Shown piece by piece: positions 46,128 through 56,677 of a stretch of 64,000 nucleotides of DNA. Source of the DNA: Nannochloropsis oceanica. Lineage: Eukaryota; Sar; Eustigmatophyceae; Eustigmatales; Monodopsidaceae. Location: the NCBI GenBank assembly GCA_004519485.1, contig CP038132.1:1-64000 (forward strand), given 5' to 3'. The notes under the pieces are model-generated. The model saw only the letters and a program-made list of their open reading frames with translations, made no database searches and was not told where the DNA came from. The translations under genes and the position numbers were made by a program. Position 1 is the stretch's first letter; each line of letters starts with the position of its first letter.

Positions 46128-47689
46128 ATGGGAGACGGAGAAAAGATTAAACATATGAAGCCCAAGCGTGGACAGCAGAAGCAGCAGCAGAAGACGAGAA
46201 GCTGTAAGAATTCCTCCGCCACCATAGAGAGCATGTGCTTGGACCAGGCAGCGGACACCTTTGTCCGCCTGGCAGCAGGGTATGAGACAGCGGCGGCGGC
46301 GGCGAAGGTGGGACAGACAGACAAAATAGCTGTACTGGCCCGAGTACAGTCCCTGTTCCTCCAAGTACGGAGTGAGTCTGAGTGGCTGGCGTTCAAGGAG
46401 AAGCTGGACGCCTGGGCTAAGAAGGAGAGCTCGAAGCGATTGGACACGGAGGCGGCTGCGAAGATCGCCAGGGAAAAGGCGGACTCGACGTGGATGGAGT
46501 ACCAGAAGACCTTGATCCCGATCGGTGAGGATACGCTGATGGAGGTGAATGGTTTGGGGGGGTGATGCAGGTGCTTTGCCGAGGAGACGGCATGTGCATG
46601 ATGCGTAGCATCGCTCAGCAGTGGGCTACGTTGGACCCTGTTGGGTTCCGCTTCTGGTACTCGAGGACGTACTCGAGGACGTTTGGCCAAGTCCTCGAGA
46701 TGGGCTATGTGGATTTTGCCAAGGTACATACAAGCTTGTCCTCATTTCATTAATTTAAAAGTGAAGGGAGGAGGGAGGGAGGAATGAAGGGAAAAATTGA
46801 GAGACGAATGCTGGAAGGGGAGAAGGGATAGAAGGGGATGGCTTTACGTCTTTCTTTCTCACATCATGCGGCCTCACGCCCTCACCAAAATTAAAAAGGA
46901 GACGTTTACAAGCATCATAGATGCTTTGAAGCTGATGGTCCGCCATGCCATCTCCACTTTTACGGAGCTCGTATTGGAGGCGCATGAGCGGGGGGAGGTT
47001 GAGTTTGTGCAGATGCTCATTATTTCCGCGGCAGACGAGTTGGAGGTCAGCCATGCGGAGGTAAAGGCACTGAAGGATCCGATGCTTTTGCTTGATATTT
47101 TACAGGCGAAGCATCACCACAACCCGTTTGCGTGGGGGGAGAGCTGCTTGCTGTTGGGTGCCATGACAATGGGGAACCTCGATGTAAGCATTCATTACAT
47201 AGTGAATTTCTTTTGTGGGATATGGGGAGGAGGGACAGGATCAATTAGAGTCTCGATCGTTTGCTGGATAAGGATATCATTCACCTATCCCAAAAATTAC
47301 ATTCGTTGCCTTTTCCCTTTTCCCTCTTCCTTCCCCCAACTACCCCTCCCCCTCCCTCATACCCCCAGCTCATGGTTTTGCGTCTAAACCTGGACTCGGT
47401 GGATGGAAAGGCGCATGCAAGAACGAGACCATATGCGCACCAGTACAACAAAGAGGGTGGTTGGTCGGTATTTGGGCTTGTGAGCATTGGCATTGGTGTC
47501 CAATATGAGCACTTTAATGTGCTGGCCTTGGGCGACTTTCTGATGCAACACGTGGTGCAGGCGTCGCTGACGTCGGAGCGGAAGAGGGAACAGGAGCAGG
47601 AGCAGCGACAGCAAATAATATCTTTGCTGCGGTGGGAGCAAGAGAAGAGAAAGGAGCACAGGGAGGGAAGAGATGCTGCCCTCCCCTAA
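46128..47689 (+). CDS. OTU-like cysteine protease family protein (multi-copy family)
   Basis: Four coding segments keep one phase: 46128-46544, 46571-46723, 46899-47183 and 47369-47689. The N-terminal segment is charged and helical (EWLAFKEKLDAWAKK). The second carries an OTU-type Cys box, LCRGDGMCMMRSIAQQW. The third has ADELEVSHAEVKALKDPMLL and NPFAWGESCLLLGAMTM, corresponding to the WGG..EL region of OTU domains. The fourth has LMVLRLNLDS and QYEHFNVL, the likely catalytic His region, then a Glu/Gln/Arg-rich helix. OTU proteases cleave ubiquitin chains; activity here is untested. The join between segments 1 and 2 spans only 26 bases at a G-run (GTG...CAG) and is unresolved: a tiny intron or a reading-frame change. 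The third-segment acceptor (AAAAAG) is weak. Two partial copies lie at 27.4-28.55 kb. Confidence 0.65.
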
Positions 47690-48907
47690 TGCGAGGGAGA
47701 GTGCCAAGGAGCGGAAGAGGAGGCACAGACCGAGGTGAGCTTTGCTACCAGGATGGACGCAGGGAAGAACGGGAAGGGGGATATAGTAGAAGAGCAAAAA
47801 GATGAACAGAAAGAGGGTGTGGTCAAGGGGGAGGACATGGCAAAAATGGCAGTGCAAGAAACTGCTGTCGGGGCAGGCAACGAGGAAGTGGAGGAGGATG
47901 AACAGGCGACTGCTGTGGTGGCTCAAGGTCTGGAAGAGGAGTTCATCAAGGAAACAAAGGAGGAGGTAGAGGAGGAAGATATGACGCCAATACAAGTTGT
48001 ATCGGTGCTGACCTCCAATTGCGAGACGAGTGATCATGTATCACCAACGTGGGTGTCGACTAGGGATGGGATTGCAATACCTCGCACCTCTGTTCCTGCC
48101 ACTGACTCGCCATCGATACCGATTCCCATCATCGCTGCGGCGTCAGCTGCACTTCCAAGAGAAAGCGATGAGCTAGACCAGTCAAAAGCTACCAAAACCT
48201 TCACATCTACCTCCACGCGGACTGCGGCCAAGAAAAGACGCAAAGCTGCGGCTAGGAAGAAGAAGAAGAAGTGCCGGCAAATAGAAACAGCAGCAGCAGC
48301 AGCAGCGGCAGTGGCGGCAGCAGCGGAGCCTACAACTGCGGCCTTGATGGGACGGGACGTATCCCCTTTTCCTTTCCTTCCCTAGGTCGAAGCCGATCTT
48401 GCTCCAGTCGAAATTCCCCGTTCCCTCCAACCGCTATACCTCTATTCGCTGGACAACTCCGTGGGTGGCGATAGAGAGGAGGAGAGCGCACCCCTAACAC
48501 AGGCTGTGCCCATAGGTTTGACTGCGGTTGTGGAAGAGAAGGTGAGGATGGTCCAGGTTTCTGCCGTCGACGCAGTAATAGCCAAAGTAGAAGTACCAGG
48601 GAACGACAGCAGTAGTAGCACCACCGCCACTAATATCGATTACATCCAGGGCCTGCTCGTTTCTCCGTCTGTGCCTTCTCTTCTTCCCTCCCCTTCGACC
48701 TGGGATAAGGAAGAGGAGAAGATGGTGCCCCTGGGCCGCAGCCACAGTTTCCCCTCATTTGAGCAATGCATGTCGGTGGCGCTTTCCCCCCTCCAAGTAT
48801 TGAGAAAAGGGGTCGATTTGGCGCTCAATTGTGTAAAGGAAGGAGGACTGTTAGTCGTTTTGTTTGGCCAGCGTGGGGAAAGGGGAGGAGGTGGTTCTTG
48901 GAATTGA
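47690..48907 (+). other. Same-frame open region downstream of the OTU-like gene
   Basis: After the TAA at 47687-47689 the same reading frame stays open to a TAG at 48385-48387 and then again to 48907. The first part encodes an acidic segment (EVEEDEQATA, EEEFIKETKEEVEEEDM) and a Lys-rich stretch (AAKKRRKAAARKKKKK) plus poly-Ala. The second part is ordinary sequence ending LVVLFGQRGERGGGGSWN. A good donor (GAG|GTGAGC at 47732) and a good acceptor (TTCCCTAG at 48387) keep phase, so this could be 3' exons of the OTU-like gene, a second gene, or decayed coding sequence. I do not recognise a domain. Confidence 0.4.
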
Positions 48908-49594
48908 GGGAGAGGTCGAGGAGGCGGTAGTAGTTGTTGCGTAGGTTTTGGAAATGAAGGAGGGAGGAAAGAATGGAGGGCATGTGCACGTGCGTATTTC
49001 ATAAATAGTATGAAGAGATACTCAGATTGCACTTTTAAAAAAATTGCAAGCAACACACATATAAGAGTCGGCCAAGCACACATGACCCGCAGCACCCTTC
49101 ATAATGGAGCGCCTCTGTGCATATAAATAGAAGCTTGCAATCGTAAGACCAGCTACAATCAAAGCAAACAAAGTATCACCACGGCGAGCACGCGTGTAAA
49201 AACACTCTGTACCGCCTAGAAAATTGTTCTTACCGGAGAACCATGTTATGGGATGGAGTGGCGAGACGAGAAACTGCCTTGTTTTATTTCTTTTGGTGTT
49301 CTTTTTCCAATGGGTGGAAATGTTAAAGTTTCCCTTCAATTTAAGTTTGATCTGTGTGTGTGGGAGGAAATAAGTACGCAAATGGGCGTGTGGAAACTAC
49401 ACGCTTTTCTCGTCCGATGCTGATCAGCTTTCCTGTCTTGGTTCTTCACTACTTCTCGTCACTAGCCTGAGAGGGATTCGCTCTCTCCCCCACTTTCCCC
49501 TCCACTACTCCCCTTGTCTCCCTCTACCTACCTCCGCCCCCAACGTATATAACAAGACCTACTCATGTGCCCCTCCCTTTTAATTTTGAAATCC
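48908..49594. other. Intergenic region downstream of SF3B2
   Basis: No gene is seen in these 690 bases. It forms the 3' flank of SF3B2 (minus) and of the open region to its left. Minus-strand open frames at 49095-48640 and 49381-49022 show no motif. Confidence 0.6.
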
Positions 49595-51531
49595 TTAAAA
49601 TTTGAATTCCTTACTCTTCTTTACCCCCCCTGCTCCCCCTCCCGCCTTCTCCGCCTTCCGCTTCTTCCTTCCTCCCCCCCTTCCACCCACTCCTCCTCCC
49701 TCCTCGTCACTATCGTCATCCGCCAGTCGCTTCGCCGTCTGCCTTGCCTCCACCTCCTGCTCGTACCTCTCCTTGAGCGCCTCTTCATCGCCCAGCTGAT
49801 CTACCAGCTCATCAGGATTGATGGCAATCGACACATCACTCCCTCCCCCCCTTCCTCCTCCCTTTCCTCCTCCCCCCAACTCATACCTCTTGTCCCCCCC
49901 GAAAAACCCTCCTCCCCCGCCCTCCCCCCTCTCTTTCTGCTCAAGCACCTTGTAAAGCTCCCTTGGCCCTTCACTCGGCGTCTCTAACCCTCCCTTCTTC
50001 CTCAACTCAATCCCTCCCTCCGCCGGCGTCGCCAACCCGCTCACCACACTACTCAAACCCGTTCCATCCGTCATCGGCGTCTCCATCCCTCCCCCATATT
50101 CTTCCCCTTCCTCCCCCTCACTCTCCTCTTCCTCCTCCTCTTCCTCCTCCTCCTCCTCCTCCTCATATTCTACCTCTCCCCAATGCTTCCTGTTCACTTC
50201 TTCGCCGCCTCCCATGCCACCCATCCTCCCCTCCGTCCCTCCCTCCCCCAGCACTCCAAATACGTCACCATACAGCGGTCGTCCGTACTCATCCACGGGA
50301 GGCTTCCCCCACCCACCGGGATGCATGCCATAACTCGCCCCCTCCGGCAAGGGGGCATTCAGCCCTGGAATCCGCAACGCCGGATAAGACGGCGGCGGTC
50401 CATATCGCTGCATGTTCATGAGCCACGGGGGAGGGTAGAGGGGGGGAATGCTCAGGGCCTCGATGAGGGCGGAGGAGAGTTGGCCGGGGGTGTAGTTCTT
50501 AGTGTGGGTTTCAAACTCTTTGCCCTCGTAATAGAGGTCGCCGTGGGAGGTGAGGGAGGGCTTGGTCTGGTACCGGAGAAAGGCATCCTCGAGAATGGCG
50601 TAATCAATGTCCATGCGACCCATTTTGGGGTTCACGCGTTCGCGCATTTTTTGACGGGAAGTTTGCAGGGAGAGCTTCTCTTCCATAGCCTCGCGTTGTT
50701 TTTGGATGCCTGTGGCCTTGATGAACTCAGGAAGGTCAAACGGCGCTTTTTCGATGCCACGTTTGCCGGTGAGGTACTTGCGTTTGTGGCACCAGTGCCG
50801 GGGGACGGGGACGGTATTGCGGTAGGCCTTGATGTGGACCAACAGCTGGGGGTCTTGGGAGGTCACGTCGTGGGCCTCCACCACATCGGGCCGCGCCACG
50901 AGTTGCTTCAGTTCCGCGACCGACAACCGATTAAGCTTTTTCCGCTGCTTCCGCGAAAGACGGGCCCCCCGCTCTTCATCCCCCTCCTCGTCACTACTGT
51001 CGCCATCAACGCCTCCGGCACCAGCCTTCTTCTTCTTCTTACCCCCCTCCTCGTCCTCGTCCTCCTCGCCTTCCTCCTCCTCCCCTTCAGCGGTTCCACA
51101 CAATTCTTCCGCGGTCGAAAACTTCTTGAAAATCTCTCTGAACTCATCCAGGACGGGATCGTCCCCCACAGCCGATAGCTCGCTCTCTAGGTCCGCCGAA
51201 ACATACTCGATCTCCACTCGAGGAGTGGAAGGGGGATGTGAAGGAGCGGAGGAGGGCGCGCTACTGCTGCCGTTGGTGAAGGCCCCTTCTTCCATCTTGG
51301 CCGCCTGCTTCGCAACCTTCTTCTTTTCTCTATGGTTGGTTTGGTAGGCATAAAGGCGTTAAGGATGGATAAGCGGAAGGGCCTTCAACAGGGAGAGAGA
51401 GAGGGAGGTAGGAGGGAGGGGAGGTCGATGTCATACCTTTTTCTTTGGTTCTTGGAGAGCTTACCAGCCGGCTTCCCGTTTGCCTGGGAGGTGCCGTTTT
51501 GACCTTGGTGGTCGTACTCGTCGTCCGACAT
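49595..51531 (-). CDS. SF3B2: Splicing factor 3B subunit 2 (SAP145/Cus1)
   Basis: A U2 snRNP SF3b component that helps anchor U2 at the branch site. Two exons, 51531-51437 and 51329-49595, encode 609 residues. The N-terminus reads MSDDEYDHQGQNGT and KLSKNQRKR|EKKKVAKQAA, with the family's KLSKNQRR motif split by the intron. Then come RLSVAELKQLVARPDVVEAH, DPQLLVHIKAYRNTVPVPRH, HWCHKRKYLTGKRGIEKAPF and MGRMDIDYAILEDAFLRYQT. The PSP domain follows: TPGQLSSALIEAL, PPPWLMNMQRYGPPPSYP and LRIPGLNAPLPEGASYG. The C-terminus is acidic and Gly-rich, ending KKSKEFKF. It is shorter than animal SF3B2 (about 895), mainly because it lacks the long N-terminal SAP/Pro-rich part. It is divergent from the sorting nexin gene. 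Confidence 0.95.
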
Positions 51532-52480
51532 GGTGCAGGTGGCTTGCAGACGTAGTATTTATGGCAGCGTCTTTCTGGTCCTCACTCAGCTTCACGCGCC
51601 TGCCCACCGATTCCCCAGGGTGGCTGATCAAGACGGGACAACCGCAACGCCCCTTCCCAAGAAAACTTACACGACGCGCTCTATACTTCCTCTTTCGCGT
51701 GCTTGGTGGACGAAAGAACTGGCTTGCCTGTATATGACGGGTGAAAAGTGAGTGGACATGGATGGTAGTCCGCATCATCTATCACAACACAACGTGGCTG
51801 GGAAGGGGATATCAACCGCCAAACGCAGCCTTGTCCAAGGACACCCGGTTCCACCCCGGCGCCTAAGTATGCCTCTATTAGTTGTTTCAGTACAAAGTTC
51901 TTAAACAGGAAAGGTTGGGGAACCAAGACAGACGTAGATAGTGTGTGTTAGGTCAGGCAAGGGGAGGGGCGGGGGAGGTGGAAGAAGAAAAAAGTCTGCG
52001 TTCACAAACTTTGTTCGCTCTCGCTCCAAGCTTGGCTTTATAATATTTCCACTTTCATGTACACAGCAAGTTCTTCGCTGTGAAGCTAAACTAAGAGAAC
52101 AGGACCAACTCTCCGTCAAAGTCTTTCACCTGTTGGTTTAGTTCTTTGGCACCGACTTCCACCCTCCCTGCCCTCCCTCCCCTACCCTTCGTCTCGCCAG
52201 GTCCTGGACACCAGAGCTTCTTCCCACTGCCACAACACACCACAGCGGCCGACAGCACCCCCACTTTCACCAGCATGACGACCAGTATGAGTGAGCCAAG
52301 TCATGCCACGAGTAAGTGTTCCTGAGGTGAAGGAGTGGAGGGTGGAAGGATGAACACCAGAGCCACACTGGCTGGCCCATTCTCGCTGATTTATACCCTT
52401 CCTTTGTGTACATGCACGCGCGCGCTGTTCTAGAAACACCCGCACGCATGTGATTCAAAGTGTTCCTCTAGTACACATAG
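51532..52480. promoter_or_regulatory. Divergent region of SF3B2 (-) and sorting nexin (+)
   Basis: About 950 bases. They should contain both promoters and perhaps the missing first exon of the sorting nexin. A candidate is the short frame MTTSMSEPSHATS starting at 52275 and ending at a GTAAGT donor, but its phase does not fit the acceptor at 52480, so it is not joined. No other gene is supported. Confidence 0.4.
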
Positions 52481-54282
52481 CTTCCTGCAACTGACGCCTT
52501 GTCCTCAACCATCCAACCTATTTCCCACGTCCTACCCTCCGAAACACTAGACGGCCTAGCCATCGCCGTCACCGACCCCACTAAGCACAACGAAGGCGTG
52601 AACGCTTACATCGGGTACAGCATCACCACCAACGCGGACGACACCCGCGAAGAGTTCCAAGCTCCCCGCACGACCGTCCTGCGTCGTTACTCCGACTTTC
52701 ATTTCCTCCACGCCAAGCTGGGCCATGCATTCCCCGGCACCATCCTGCCCCCCCTGCCTGACAAAGCCCTGGTTGGGCGCTTTGGCGCGAGTTTTGTGGA
52801 AGGTCGTCGGCGGGCCTTGGAACGATATTTACTGCGAGTGGCGAAACACCCTGAATTAGGTCAGTGGGCTTCTTTGGGCTTGTCAGTCGGTTTGTTTGGT
52901 TTATCCCTCCCTCCCTCCCTCCCTCCCTCGCCTCCTTACCCTCCCCTATTCACTGACGAGGAACATGTTGTGGGCCGTTACAGAGGGCAAGCTTTTGCGG
53001 CGTCAACATTATTCTCATTTGCCATCCTTGTTTTGTTCCTGTCCAACCCCTTTTCTCCCTCCCTTCTTCGCACCAGGCGCATCGCGGGAGCTGGTCCTGT
53101 TCCTTCAGGCCGACGAAGCCACCCTGCAACACGCTAAGGAGGAATGGAAGCGCAGCCAGAGGAACCAACCGCAGAAAGTTCTCAAGCTCTTCAAACAAGC
53201 CTTCACGCAAATGGAGCAATCCCTCTCCCATGCACCCACCGGGCACGTCACAGTGCCGCCGTCGGAGCTGGACGGGCGGGTGGATGGCATTGCTGCCCGT
53301 GTCCACCTCCTAGAAGTCCATTACCACAGTGTAGCGCGCGAGGCCTCGGGCTGGATCCGGGGAGAAAAGGAGGCGGGCGACGGCTGTTTCCAGCTCGGAC
53401 TGGCATTGACGTTACTGGGGCAGAACGAAGCGGGAGGGCTGGGGGAGGCGATCCGATCCGCAGGGCACGCGATCGATGGGGTGAGTGCTGTTGCCCTGGC
53501 GGCCGTGGAGGATGGAGGGGTATTGCTGGAGGAGCCGTTGGTAGAGTGGAGCCGGGCGGTGGGTGCGGCCAAGGTGGCGTTGCTTCGACGGGCGGAAGCG
53601 AGGAAGGTCTACCTGGAGTCCTTGGTGGAGGTGGCGACGCGGTTGCACGTTAAAGGGAAATGGGTGGGGATGATAGGGAAGGAGGAGAAGCTGAATGCGG
53701 CGGAGCTGGCGTGGAGCAAGGCGGTGGAGGTGGCGGAGAAGAAGAAGGGGGAGTACGAGGAGGTTTCGGAGCGGCTGGTCAGGGATTGGGGTACATTTAG
53801 GGAAGAGAAGGCGAGGGAGGTCCACCGTGTCCTTGTGGCCTTTGCAGAGGCGCAGGTGACGAGGCACGAGAAGATGCGCAAGGCATGGGAGGAGGCAATG
53901 CCGAAGGTAAGGGAGGGAGGGAGGGAGGGAGGGAGGGAGGGAATGAATGGAGCGGGGGAGGCCCCCCTATGGATATTTTCTTGGCTCATTTTGGATGACT
54001 CAACTCTATGTCTTTACACACTTTGTACCTTTCCCTCCCTCCCTCCCTCCCTCCCTCCCTCCCTTTCTTCCTCCCTCCTTTATACCCTCCTTCTCATTCT
54101 TCGTATAGATCAGAGACGTGGATGTCATGCACGCCTTAGACGAAAAGGCGGTCAAACCTGTCACCACTGCTTCTGCTGCTGCTGCTGCTGCTGCTGCGGG
54201 TGGTGTCAGTGGAGAGGGAGGGAAGGAGGTGGGAGAAAAGAAGGAAGGGGAACGAGAGGAGGCAGCAGCGCCAAGAGTGTAG
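52481..54282 (+). CDS. PX-BAR sorting nexin (SNX1/SNX2/Vps5-like)
   Basis: Endosome-coat protein that binds phosphoinositides and curves membranes, part of retromer-type sorting. Three segments were placed: 52481-52859 (5' end uncertain, no ATG in frame), 53077-53906 and 54109-54282. The PX domain occupies the first segment: LAIAVTDPTKHNEG, YSITTNADDT, TTVLRRYSDFHFLHAKL, FPGTILPPLPDK and GRRRALERYLLRVAKHPEL. Segment 2 starts ASRELVLFLQAD and continues as a long helical BAR-type region (LHVKGKWVGMIGKEEKLNAA, EVHRVLVAFAEAQVTRHEKM). The third ends in poly-Ala and charged residues. Phases 1 and 0 at the two introns agree. Intron 2 (53907-54108) starts GTAAGGGAGGGAGGG and carries (CCCT)n before its acceptor. 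A short upstream exon with the start codon is expected. Confidence 0.85.
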
Positions 54283-54824
54283 ATGAGGGAGGGAGGGAGG
54301 GAGGGAGGGAGGGAGGGAGGGAGGGAGGGGGGGAGAGAACAGAAACAGCAGCACGTGAGGGAAGGAGAGAGAGTGAGGGAGGGAGGACAGAAGACAAAAG
54401 GGTAAGGAGAGGGGAGGTATCGGTGGCGAAAAACGGAGGAGTCATATTATCCACGAGGTATTATATCATCCACGAGGGATTATATTATCCACGAGGGATT
54501 ATATTATCAACGAGAATCAAAGATGGGTTATATTAAAGATATCCAAAACGAAAGACAAGGCTGGCGTCACCTTCCTACAACAACCACGCGCTCGCGTGCA
54601 ACGGACGGATGCCCTCTGAGTCAGCCACCGTTCCGATCCTTCCATCCTTCCTGTCTTTCTTGCTCTCCCCTGGTTACTTCCTCACATGCAGTCGTGGACT
54701 CGCACACATGGCATATACACGCATCATCATCGTCAAATTGTACACTCGTCTCCCGTCCCTCCTTTCCTTCCTCCCTTCCCCCCTCCCTCCCTCCCTCCCT
54801 CCCTCCCTCCCTCCCTCCCTCTTC
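54283..54824. other. Intergenic region between convergent sorting nexin and Nudix genes
   Basis: Holds a (GGGA)n tract (54287-54333), a 19-base minisatellite (54451-54513) and a (CCCT)n tract (54780-54820) next to the Nudix stop codon. No gene is seen. Confidence 0.7.
54451..54513. repeat. 19-bp minisatellite, about 3.3 copies
   Basis: Unit CCACGAGGGATTATATTAT: copies at 54451-54469 (CCACGAGGTATTATATCAT), 54470-54488 and 54489-54507, then a partial copy. The last two full copies are identical, so the expansion is recent. Confidence 0.92.
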
Positions 54825-56380
54825 TCACTTCATTCCCGGTATGGGCGCGTGGTACAGCTTGTACGGCGGCCGGTTCGGCAAAATCGAAGGATGCTCTTTC
54901 TCGACGATCACGGCAGTATCCATCGTCCGTTCCACACCCACCGATCCTCTCATCAGCTCCGCCACGGTTTTCAAGATGGGGTGGGAGGCCTCTTTTTGAA
55001 ATTGCGCGAACGGCACCCACCGGGCGTCCTCTATCTCCGACGAACGCAGTCGCAATTCGTCCGTTTCGGCGGCCAAGTGCGTGACGACATAAATGTCGTC
55101 AACCCCGAAGGAAAGATTGTGCTGGTGCCGCATGGCCAGCAGTCCTTGGAACGTGGACCTGACACCTGTCTCCTCCTCGACCTCCCTCACGGCGGCAGCG
55201 CCGAATTCCTCGCCCGGCTGGAGGGGATAGGGGAGGGTGGGATGGAGGATGAGGATGGTTGGGGAAATATTATGATGATGAAGTACGAAGAACAAGGCAC
55301 TGTCATAAATCAAGCAAGCTATTAATGTGGCTGTACGAATCCCTCACATTCACATAACCTCCTGGAAGCTTCCATCCGCTCACGGCCTTGCTCCCTTCCT
55401 TGACCAGTAACACCTCGTCCTTCTTATTCATGCAAAATCCTGGAGGTGAGTGTGCGAATTACGATGTGGGATAGGTTTGCAAAGGATGGAAAATTTCAGC
55501 TGAGGAGGGGGAGGAGGATGAGGAGGAGGATGAGGAGGATTTCGAAGTCGCCCAAAAACAGCGCACTATAAGACTTCTCTCATCTCCCTCCCTTTCCCCC
55601 TCCAAAGCGAGAGCTTACCTGCTACTCCAACCAAGTGCGTCGCATCCCTTTCCCCCTCCCTCCTTCCCCCTCTCTTTCCTTCCTCCACGTCCAAAGCGAG
55701 AGCTTACCTGCTACTCCAACCAAGTGCGTCGCATAAGGCGGTACCTTGTTCTCCATCCCCGGCTGCAACCAAAGATTCATCACGACTGTATCCGGCTCAC
55801 AATGATGACATTTGAAGCCAAACGTTCCAAGGACCCCAAGCAAATGACCGTTGAGTGCATGTACCCGTGCCCACAAGCTGCTCTTCCCCTCCTTGCGCAA
55901 TTGCTGCACTGTGACAAGCATCCGCGTCGTAAAGTCACTCGTGTCCGTCACCCGCATGGTGTCCGTGTCGAGCATGCAAGCATTAAAAGGCATGGGCGTC
56001 AACTCCAAGGGTTCCCCCAAATAAGTCTTTCGAGCAGCATTGTTGTTATTTTCGCCCCCTTCACCCCCGGTCGCGTAACCACGCTGGTACTGGTGCTGGG
56101 ACGAGCCCGCCTGCATGCTGGTGGATAACAAGCCACCTCGTCTTCCTCCTACTGCCGCTGCTGCTGCTCCGGCCTCATGCCGTGATCCTGATCCTTCATT
56201 CCATAGCGCCCATGTCCTGGGCCTCAAACCGCTGGTTGACGCAAAACGGGAGCATGAGGCATAGAATAGAGGGAGGGGGGAGGTCGATGAGGGGGAGGAG
56301 ATGGAGGAGGGCAAGGCTTTCCGTTTCGCAAAAAGATTACGGCGGCCCGCGCAGCCACTCACACCCCGTAACATCAGCAT
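54825..56380 (-). CDS. Nudix hydrolase, NUDT6-like
   Basis: Three exons, 56380-55708, 55439-55348 and 55217-54825, encode 385 residues. The N-terminal domain typical of NUDT6/plant NUDX8-type proteins precedes the Nudix fold: DFTTRMLVTVQQLRKEGKSS, LWARVHALNGHLLGVLGTFG and LWLQPGMENKVPPYATHLVG. The Nudix domain starts VAGFCMNKKDEVLLVKEG and GWKLPGGYVNPG, and the Nudix box GYVNPGEEFGAAAVREVEEE-TG (about 252-274) has the REVEEETG core intact. Exon 2 must end at AAT|GTGAGG to give correct Nudix spacing. The first 30 residues (MLMLRGVSGCAGRRNLFAKR) look like a mitochondrial presequence. The substrate cannot be read from sequence. It is divergent from the RFxV protein, 297 bases away. Confidence 0.88.
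55602..55734. repeat. 44-bp direct repeat of an exon end with its donor (Nudix gene)
   Basis: The stretch starting CCAAAGCGAGAGCTTACCTG occurs at 55602-55645 and 55691-55734, identical over 44 bases. The right copy is the true end of exon 1 with its GTAAGC donor (minus strand). The left copy lies in the intron. The spacer is C/T-rich. Confidence 0.95.
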
Positions 56381-56677
56381 TGAAATCTGTGTTATGTATG
56401 AGTGCGAGAGCTAGATCGGCAAGTTTGTTGGGTGTGACGGGTGCGGGTTTTCCAAGAGGAGGATCCCAGCGAGGCAGACCTCTGCGGCCATTTCAGCACT
56501 GCTTCATTCGAAGACGAATTCATCGGCCCGCACCCCTCCTAATGAAGACCCCCTCCCTCACCACGACCCCTATAGCATACAGGTGGGCGTCTCACCGCGA
56601 TTCGCGTTATCTTAGGTCAGGCTACCTGTGTAGAGAGCAAATCACTCCCCACCATCCTCCTCCTTCCTTCGCTCATC
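56381..56677. promoter_or_regulatory. Shared upstream region of Nudix (-) and RFxV protein (+) genes
   Basis: 297 bases between divergent start codons. It must include or abut both promoters. No clear motif was recognised. Confidence 0.4.

Noticed and set aside
45972-48907. OTU-like unit as a transposon or virus-derived element
   Set aside because: No transposase, integrase, reverse transcriptase, capsid-like gene, terminal repeats or target duplication was recognised. Kept as a multi-copy gene family of unknown origin.
52275-52312. First exon of the sorting nexin (MTTSMSEPSHATS with GTAAGT donor)
   Set aside because: An attractive start and donor, but its phase 1 end does not fit the only usable acceptor at 52480, so it was not joined.
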